This document shows positions 59,082 through 64,000 of a stretch of DNA of 64,000 nucleotides, piece by piece. Both the position numbers and the translations under genes were made by a program. Position 1 is the first letter of the stretch. Every line of letters starts with the position of its first letter. Origin of the DNA: an uncultured Lachnospiraceae bacterium (GTDB lineage: Bacteria; Bacillota; Clostridia; Lachnospirales; Lachnospiraceae). The stretch covers positions 1 to 64,000 of the forward strand of contig CATLHM010000011.1 of assembly GCA_949949005.1 (NCBI GenBank), in the 5' to 3' direction. The notes beneath the pieces are model-generated. The model searched no databases. It was not told the origin of the DNA and saw only the letters and a program-made list of their open reading frames with translations.

Positions 59082-60797
59082 ATGGGAGTAATACCAAGAC
59101 CGGAACATCCACAGCCTCAGATGGAGAGGGAGAGCTGGATAAATTTAAATGGGGAGTGGGATTTTGCCTTTGATTTTGGAAACAGCGGCATTGACCGGAA
59201 GCTTTATGAGAGGACAGAGCTGGATCAAAAGATTGTGGTTCCCTTCTGCCCTGAGAGCAGTTTAAGCGGGATCGGTTATAAGGATTTTATGCGTGCGGTG
59301 TGGTACCACCGGACAATTGCCATCACAAAGGAACAGTTGGGAGGCAGGATACTTCTGCATTTCGGCGCGGTGGATTATGAGTGCCGGGTGTGGGTGAACG
59401 GCAGGGAGGCCGGCAGGCACAAGGGCGGTTATACCTCCTTTTGTATGGATATTACGGAGCTGGCAAAAGAGGGGGAAAATCACCTCAGCGTCTATGCCGG
59501 GGATGATACAGGAAGCGGCAGACAGCCCAAGGGAAAGCAGAGCAGCCTTTATTACTCTCACGACTGTGACTATACCCGCACCACCGGGATCTGGCAGACG
59601 GTGTGGCTGGAATTTGTGCCCGAGAGCTACATCGAGAAGATACAGTATTATCCCAATATTGCGGAAGGGACACTGACCGTGAAGGCGGTGGTGAAAGGCA
59701 GCGGAGAGCTTGGGGCAAAAGCTTTTTATGAGGAAAGAGAGTGTGGCAGCGCTTCAGTGAAGGTGAGCGGGGGAGGGGCGGTGCTTACGATTTCCCTCAG
59801 CGAGCTGCATTTGTGGGAAGCGGGAGCGGGAAGGTTATACGACCTGGAACTTTCTTTTGGAGAAGACCGGGTAAAGAGCTATTTCGGTATGCGGGAAGTG
59901 GAGATTCAGGGGGAAAAGGTGCTGATCAATGGAAAGAGTGTTTTTCAGAGGCTGGTTCTGGATCAGGGATTCTATCCGGATGGCATCTATACCGCACCCG
60001 ATAAAGAGGCGCTGAAACGGGATATCGAGCTGTCCATGGCCGCAGGATTTAACGGGGCACGCCTCCACCAAAAGGTGTTTGAACCGGAATTTTTGTATTA
60101 CTGTGACAGAATGGGATATCTGGTCTGGGGTGAGCAGGCCAACTGGGGGCTGGATTACAGTGCGCCCCAGGGACTTAAGTGTTTCCTTCCCGAGTGGATG
60201 GAGGCCCTGGAGAGAGACTTTAACCACCCGGCCATCATCGGATGGTGCCCTTTTAATGAAACCTGGGATTATGAGGGACGGGCCCAGGATGACGAGCTTT
60301 TGGAGATTGTTTACCGGATGACAAAGCTTTACGATACCACCAGGCCCTGCATTGATACCAGCGGCAATTTCCACGTTCGGACGGATATTTACGACCTCCA
60401 CGACTATGAGCAGGATCCGGAGATATTTGGCGCCCACTATCAGGAGTTTGCCGAAGGCGGGGAGCTTCGGGAGAACCATCCCGAGAGGCAGACGCCGGTG
60501 AAAGGGGTTCCGGTGTTTATCAGCGAGTATGGCGGTATCAAATGGGATGTGGATAAGAACAACGAACAAAGCTGGGGCTATGGCCAGGGCCCGGAGACGG
60601 AGGAAGCCTTTATTCAGAGATACCAGGGGTTGACAGACGCCCTGTTGGATAATACCCATATGTTTGGCTTCTGTTACACACAGCTCTACGATGTGGAGCA
60701 GGAGGTAAACGGCTTGTATACTTATGACAGAAAGCCCAAGTTTGATATGGAGATTTTCAGAAAGATCAACAGCCGTAAGGCTGCGATTGAGGATTAG
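59082..60797 (+). CDS. Glycoside hydrolase family 2 protein
   Basis: A 571-residue cytoplasmic GH2 enzyme. The jelly-roll sugar-binding domain (about 15-180; RESWINLNGEWDFAFD, DYECRVWVNGREAGRHKGGYTSF), an Ig-like domain (185-280) and a TIM barrel (285-571) are present. The acid/base Glu is in IGWCPFNETWD (about 391) and the nucleophile Glu in VFISEYGGIKWD (about 480). The Ig and C-terminal parts are short relative to 1,000-residue LacZ. Beta-galactosidase, glucuronidase or mannosidase activity cannot be told apart by reading. AAGGAGGG precedes the ATG. Acts with the sulfatase in degrading the imported glycan. Confidence 0.9.
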   Translation: MGVIPRPEHPQPQMERESWINLNGEWDFAFDFGNSGIDRKLYERTELDQKIVVPFCPESSLSGIGYKDFMRAVWYHRTIAITKEQLGGRILLHFGAVDYECRVWVNGREAGRHKGGYTSFCMDITELAKEGENHLSVYAGDDTGSGRQPKGKQSSLYYSHDCDYTRTTGIWQTVWLEFVPESYIEKIQYYPNIAEGTLTVKAVVKGSGELGAKAFYEERECGSASVKVSGGGAVLTISLSELHLWEAGAGRLYDLELSFGEDRVKSYFGMREVEIQGEKVLINGKSVFQRLVLDQGFYPDGIYTAPDKEALKRDIELSMAAGFNGARLHQKVFEPEFLYYCDRMGYLVWGEQANWGLDYSAPQGLKCFLPEWMEALERDFNHPAIIGWCPFNETWDYEGRAQDDELLEIVYRMTKLYDTTRPCIDTSGNFHVRTDIYDLHDYEQDPEIFGAHYQEFAEGGELRENHPERQTPVKGVPVFISEYGGIKWDVDKNNEQSWGYGQGPETEEAFIQRYQGLTDALLDNTHMFGFCYTQLYDVEQEVNGLYTYDRKPKFDMEIFRKINSRKAAIED

Positions 60798-60836
60798 TAA
60801 GCCCTTTTTCATACAATTATGACAGTTAGGCAAAGA

Positions 60837-60870
60837 GAGCGCCTGTTATTCGCAAGGATAGCAGGCGCTC
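60837..60870. terminator. Hairpin after the GH2 gene
   Basis: GAGCGCCTGTTAT pairs with ATAGCAGGCGCTC across an 8-nt loop, giving a long stem with one G-T pair. It lacks a T-run, so Rho-independent termination is unproven. Confidence 0.55.
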
Positions 60871-60875
60871 GACTC

Positions 60876-60904
60876 TTGAACAGAAGAAAAAAATAGGGTA
60901 TGAT
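60876..60904 (+). promoter_or_regulatory. Promoter of the hybrid kinase
   Basis: TTGAAC (60876-60881), 17 bp and TATGAT (60899-60904). The -10 overlaps an ATG at 60900, so that codon cannot be the usual start; the ATG at 60954 is preferred. Confidence 0.6.
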
Positions 60905-60953
60905 AATAGAGTTGCAGTATGACGTTTTAATCCCTTATCAAAAAGGCAGGCGT

Positions 60954-63512
60954 ATGCAGATGCATGATAACGAAAAGAAGAAGATTACGAAGCATCTTAT
61001 TATCAGATTATTGCTGGTGCTGGTTCTTTGTGCCGGTATTTTTGGTTTTTCCGCTTATCTGAGTAACCGGAGGAGCTCAGATACTATCGAGACCGTGAGC
61101 GATCTTTATATGCACAGTATGAGTGAGGAGATAGCTTTCCATGTGGAGATGGTTATCAGCTTGTATCTGGAGCAAATGGAGGCCATCATTGCAGATATGG
61201 AGGAAAACGCTCTTGAAAAAGGGGATTATATGGAAAAGCTGGCCCAGATCATTGGAACGGATGAATTTGACTATCTGGCATTTTATTCCGCAGAGGGCGA
61301 GGCACAGCTTATCTATGGTAGTCCTGTGGTATTGGAGGACGCTCTGCCGGATTTCCTTTCCGATCTGGAAGGGGGAGGGGAGGAGGTAACCTCGGGGACG
61401 GATGCTCACGGCAGAAAAATGATTCTCATAGGCAAACCGGATCCTTTCCTCAAAGAGCTGGATGGCTCCTACACGGCTCTCGTGGCCGGTATTGAGGAGA
61501 GCAAAATAATCGAAACCCTAAATTTGGGCGTATCTGACGCTCCGGTGTATTCCCACATTATTACCATAGACGGCACTTCCATGATCCGCAGCGGAGAGGT
61601 CTCGCGGGATAATTATTTCCAAAGGCTCTATGAGGAGATCACAGACAACAAAGAAAAACATGTGGAAGAATTAAAGAAAGCCATGAAGGAAAGCGGGCAC
61701 TATTCAAAGGTGCTTATGGTGGATGGCGAGCGCCGTCACCTGCATTGTACAAAGCTCAAATACGCGGAATGGTTTTTGATCGTGATCATGCCCTACAGCT
61801 CCCTGGACGCGTCTATTTCCGGTCTCAGCGGCGATCTGCTCCTGATCTCCTTCGGCGGTTTCGCTGTGGTTCTGGCCGCGCTTTTGTGGACCTTCCGTTC
61901 TTATTTTAAGGAGATTATGGGCCAGATGGAAGAACTGGATAAGGTACGCCGGGAGGCAGTGAAAGCTAACCGGGCCAAAAGCGAATTTTTGTCCAATATG
62001 AGCCATGATATCCGCACCCCTATGAATGCGGTGGTAGGCATGACGGCGATTGCGGAGGCAAACATTGACGACAGGGAGCACGTTCAGAACTGCCTCAAAA
62101 AGATTTCCCTTTCCAGCAGACATCTGCTGGGGCTGATCAACGATGTGCTGGATATGTCTAAGATCGAGAGCGGCAAGCTCAGCCTCTCCGTGGATCAGGT
62201 TTCCCTGCGGGAGGTGATGGACGGGGTCGTAAATATCGTCAAGCCCCAGGCGAACGCCAAAAAGCAGAGCTTTGAGGCGTGCATCCGGGATATTTTTGTG
62301 GAGGATGTGCGCTGTGACAGCGTCAGGCTCAATCAGGTGCTTATCAATCTTTTGGGAAATTCCGTGAAATTTACGCCGGAGGGCGGCCATATTCAAATGA
62401 CCATGTATGAGGAGGCCTCCCCCAAAGGGGAGGAGCATGTCCGCGTCCACTTTGTGGTGGAGGATAACGGCATAGGCATGGAGCCGGAATTTTTGGAAAA
62501 GATTTTTGAATCCTTTACCCGGGCGGACGCCAAGCGCGTTCAGAAAACAGAGGGAAGCGGTCTGGGAATGGCCATCACTAAATATATTGTGGACGCTATG
62601 GGAGGAACCATTGGGATTCAAAGTGAGCCGGACGAGGGAAGCTGCTTTCACATAACCCTTGATCTGGAAAAGGCCAGGATCCAGGAAGCAGACATGATCC
62701 TGCCGGATTACAGGATGCTGGTGGTGGATGACGACGTCCAGCTTTGCGAGAGTACGGTGGCATTCCTGAAAGCCATGGGCATTTGCGCCCAGTGGACACT
62801 GGATGCTGAGAGCGCCCTTGCCATGGTCGCAGAAAAGTATGGAGGAGAGGAGGAATACCAGATCATCCTGACAGACTGGAAGCTTCCAGCGATGGATGGT
62901 ATTGCTTTTGCAAAGGAGCTCCGCCGCCGCTATGGAGAGGATATCCTTATCCTTATGATCTCTGCCTACGATTGGGAGGAGATGAAGGAGGAGGCGATGG
63001 GAGCCGGCATAAACGGCTACCTCTCCAAGCCCTTGTTCAAATCTTCGCTTTTTTACGGCCTGAAGCCTTTTATCATGGAAGAAGGAAGCCTTGGCCCGGG
63101 AGAACAGAAGGAGAAGGGGGTACAGGCCGACTTTACCGGCAGGCGGGTTTTGCTTGCGGAGGATAACGATCTGAACTGGGAAATTGCAAGAGAGCTGCTC
63201 ACCGGACTCGGGATGGAGATGGAGAGGGCAGAAAATGGCAAGCTTTGCCTCGAAAGATTCAGTCAGTCCGAGAGTGGCTATTACAGCGCCATATTGATGG
63301 ATGTGCGGATGCCGGTCATGAATGGCTATGAAGCCACGAGGGCCATACGCGCTCTGGAGCGGAAGGATGCGTGTACTATTCCCATTATTGCCATGACTGC
63401 CGACGTATTCTCCGAGGACATCAGACAATGCCTGGACTGTGGTATGAACGCCCACGTGGCAAAGCCGGTTGACATCCGGGAGCTGGCGAAGACCCTGGGG
63501 AGGTATATCTGA
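60954..63512 (+). CDS. Hybrid sensor histidine kinase with two receiver domains
   Basis: An 852-residue membrane protein. Membrane helices at about 15-37 and 280-303 enclose an extracellular sensor of the Cache type. The HisKA site is FLSNMSHDIRTPMNAVVGM (His about 351), and HATPase boxes follow (NQVLINLLGNSVKF, VEDNGIGM, GSGLGMAITK). Receiver 1 (about 585-705) has LVVDDDVQ and ILTDWKLPAMDG; receiver 2 (about 725-850) has LLAEDNDLNWEIARELL and ILMDVRMPVMNGYEA. Both phosphoacceptor Asp are intact. No HPt or DNA-binding domain is present, so an unseen partner must take the phosphate or output. Start set at 60954, with AAAAGGCAGG upstream. Confidence 0.9.
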   Translation: MQMHDNEKKKITKHLIIRLLLVLVLCAGIFGFSAYLSNRRSSDTIETVSDLYMHSMSEEIAFHVEMVISLYLEQMEAIIADMEENALEKGDYMEKLAQIIGTDEFDYLAFYSAEGEAQLIYGSPVVLEDALPDFLSDLEGGGEEVTSGTDAHGRKMILIGKPDPFLKELDGSYTALVAGIEESKIIETLNLGVSDAPVYSHIITIDGTSMIRSGEVSRDNYFQRLYEEITDNKEKHVEELKKAMKESGHYSKVLMVDGERRHLHCTKLKYAEWFLIVIMPYSSLDASISGLSGDLLLISFGGFAVVLAALLWTFRSYFKEIMGQMEELDKVRREAVKANRAKSEFLSNMSHDIRTPMNAVVGMTAIAEANIDDREHVQNCLKKISLSSRHLLGLINDVLDMSKIESGKLSLSVDQVSLREVMDGVVNIVKPQANAKKQSFEACIRDIFVEDVRCDSVRLNQVLINLLGNSVKFTPEGGHIQMTMYEEASPKGEEHVRVHFVVEDNGIGMEPEFLEKIFESFTRADAKRVQKTEGSGLGMAITKYIVDAMGGTIGIQSEPDEGSCFHITLDLEKARIQEADMILPDYRMLVVDDDVQLCESTVAFLKAMGICAQWTLDAESALAMVAEKYGGEEEYQIILTDWKLPAMDGIAFAKELRRRYGEDILILMISAYDWEEMKEEAMGAGINGYLSKPLFKSSLFYGLKPFIMEEGSLGPGEQKEKGVQADFTGRRVLLAEDNDLNWEIARELLTGLGMEMERAENGKLCLERFSQSESGYYSAILMDVRMPVMNGYEATRAIRALERKDACTIPIIAMTADVFSEDIRQCLDCGMNAHVAKPVDIRELAKTLGRYI

Positions 63513-63513
63513 T

Positions 63514-63774
63514 ATGGCGGAGGAGAAAAGATTTTGTCCTGTGAGCGGAGCAAAGATAGTACGGATGCTTTGTAACGTAATGATTATAATTTTTCTGTTA
63601 GGCTTTGTTCTGGCCTTGCGATGGTATATAGGAGGCTCTTTTGAAATGTCTGCAACAGAAGAGCAGCAGGAAAAAGCACGGATAGGGGCAGTCTTGTCCA
63701 TGATAGCGACTGGCCTGCCCTGTATCCTGTGCGTCTGTGTTCGTGGGAGATATAAGAAGTCAGAGAATCATTGA
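63514..63774 (+). CDS. Small membrane protein, unknown
   Basis: An 86-residue protein with two hydrophobic segments (about 16-37 and 58-78), the second Cys-rich (CILCVCVRG). No family recognised. It starts 1 bp after the kinase stop with GGGAGG 11 bp upstream, so it is probably co-transcribed and could be an accessory to the kinase. Confidence 0.6.
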   Translation: MAEEKRFCPVSGAKIVRMLCNVMIIIFLLGFVLALRWYIGGSFEMSATEEQQEKARIGAVLSMIATGLPCILCVCVRGRYKKSENH

Positions 63775-63821
63775 AAATTTCCAGCGTTTCCAGACTATTG
63801 CCTTTATAGATGGATAAAAAA

Positions 63822-64000
63822 TCATCTGCGGTCTGAGTGTTTTCGAATCCAGAAAATTCCAATGATTGCGCCAATAAGGATCATCGGCGCTACTCTGACA
63901 AACAGCCATTCAAATGAGTGAAATACTACTTCGAGAACGGTGGTTTCAGGATCACTAAGATCCCAACCCAGGTAAGGACTTTCTAATGCTAATAAGACTG
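63822..64000 (-). CDS. C-terminal part of a membrane protein running off the right edge
   Basis: On the minus strand a frame open to the window edge ends at TGA (63822-63824). The visible 58 residues include DLSDPETTVLEVVF, a hydrophobic helix VAPMILIGAIIGIFWI and a basic tail RKHSDRR, the look of a last membrane helix. No start is in the window. Convergent with the small membrane protein. Family unknown. Confidence 0.55.
   Translation of the reverse strand, partial: VLLALESPYLGWDLSDPETTVLEVVFHSFEWLFVRVAPMILIGAIIGIFWIRKHSDRR

Noticed and set aside
61704..63701. A 665-codon open frame on the minus strand opposite the hybrid kinase
   Set aside because: It is antisense to a protein with intact kinase and receiver motifs, has no ribosome binding site or recognisable domain, and shows the His/Pro/Leu-rich composition of a shadow frame.

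Overview
The window looks like a chromosome segment of a spore-forming, gut-type Lachnospiraceae (Clostridia). The evidence is a sporulation sigma factor SigH downstream of cysE-cysS-mrnC-rlmB, a Cys T-box leader, TTGACA-N17-TATAAT promoters with strong AGGAGG ribosome binding sites, DUF4358/MBOAT/DHHW envelope genes, YesM/YesN regulators beside LplB/YtcP-type sugar permeases, and sulfatase, GH2 and GH43 enzymes. Base composition is near half G+C by eye. Clear A+T-rich islands (about 15.6-18.3, 22.5-24.4 and 47.9-49.3 kb) suggest acquired genes. The genus cannot be named from this window.

Layout: 0-5.9 kb holds the 3' part of a giant wall-anchored repeat protein. 6-11.5 kb holds an AlbA_2/ATPase-type regulator with an elaborate promoter, a class M-like sirtuin, a type B carboxylesterase, a Crp/Fnr regulator and thioredoxin. 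11.6-15.6 kb holds a membrane zincin, a double SGNH esterase, a structured repeat and ispF. 15.7-18.3 kb holds a one-chain restriction-modification-like protein. 18.3-22.4 kb holds a surface-polysaccharide acylation module (DUF4358 lipoprotein, MBOAT, DHHW, unusual acetyltransferase-like protein). 22.5-24.4 kb holds a gene remnant and a nucleoside-hydrolase-like lipoprotein. 24.4-28.4 kb holds a TetR regulator and the ABC exporter it probably controls, linked by matching palindromes. 28.6-32.3 kb is a small glycan locus (two GH43-like enzymes, an aldo/keto reductase, an esterase).

32.4-40.4 kb is the T-box-controlled housekeeping string cysE-cysS-mrnC-rlmB, then about 3.5 kb of accessory cargo, then sigH. 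40.4-47.8 kb holds an RND-type exporter with a long coiled-coil insertion, its TetR regulator, thiN and a membrane spermidine-synthase-like protein. 48-49.3 kb holds a DUF1016-type nuclease gene. 49.4-60.8 kb is a sulfated-glycan uptake and degradation locus: YesN/YesM two-component system, divergent solute-binding protein, two permeases, sulfatase, AraC regulator and GH2 enzyme. 60.9-64 kb holds a hybrid histidine kinase, a small membrane protein and a gene leaving the window.

The structure least explained by genes is a set of dispersed, hairpin-forming repeats. One family (modules A and B) occurs at four loci in rearranged orders; at 50.0-50.1 kb two 39-bp copies are translated in frame inside the YesN-type regulator. 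A second family (module C) occurs at 14.7-15.0, 36.2-36.4, 39.7-39.8 and, as a relic, 58.9 kb; two copies bracket the cargo separating rlmB from sigH. No rRNA, tRNA, CRISPR array or intact transposase was recognised.
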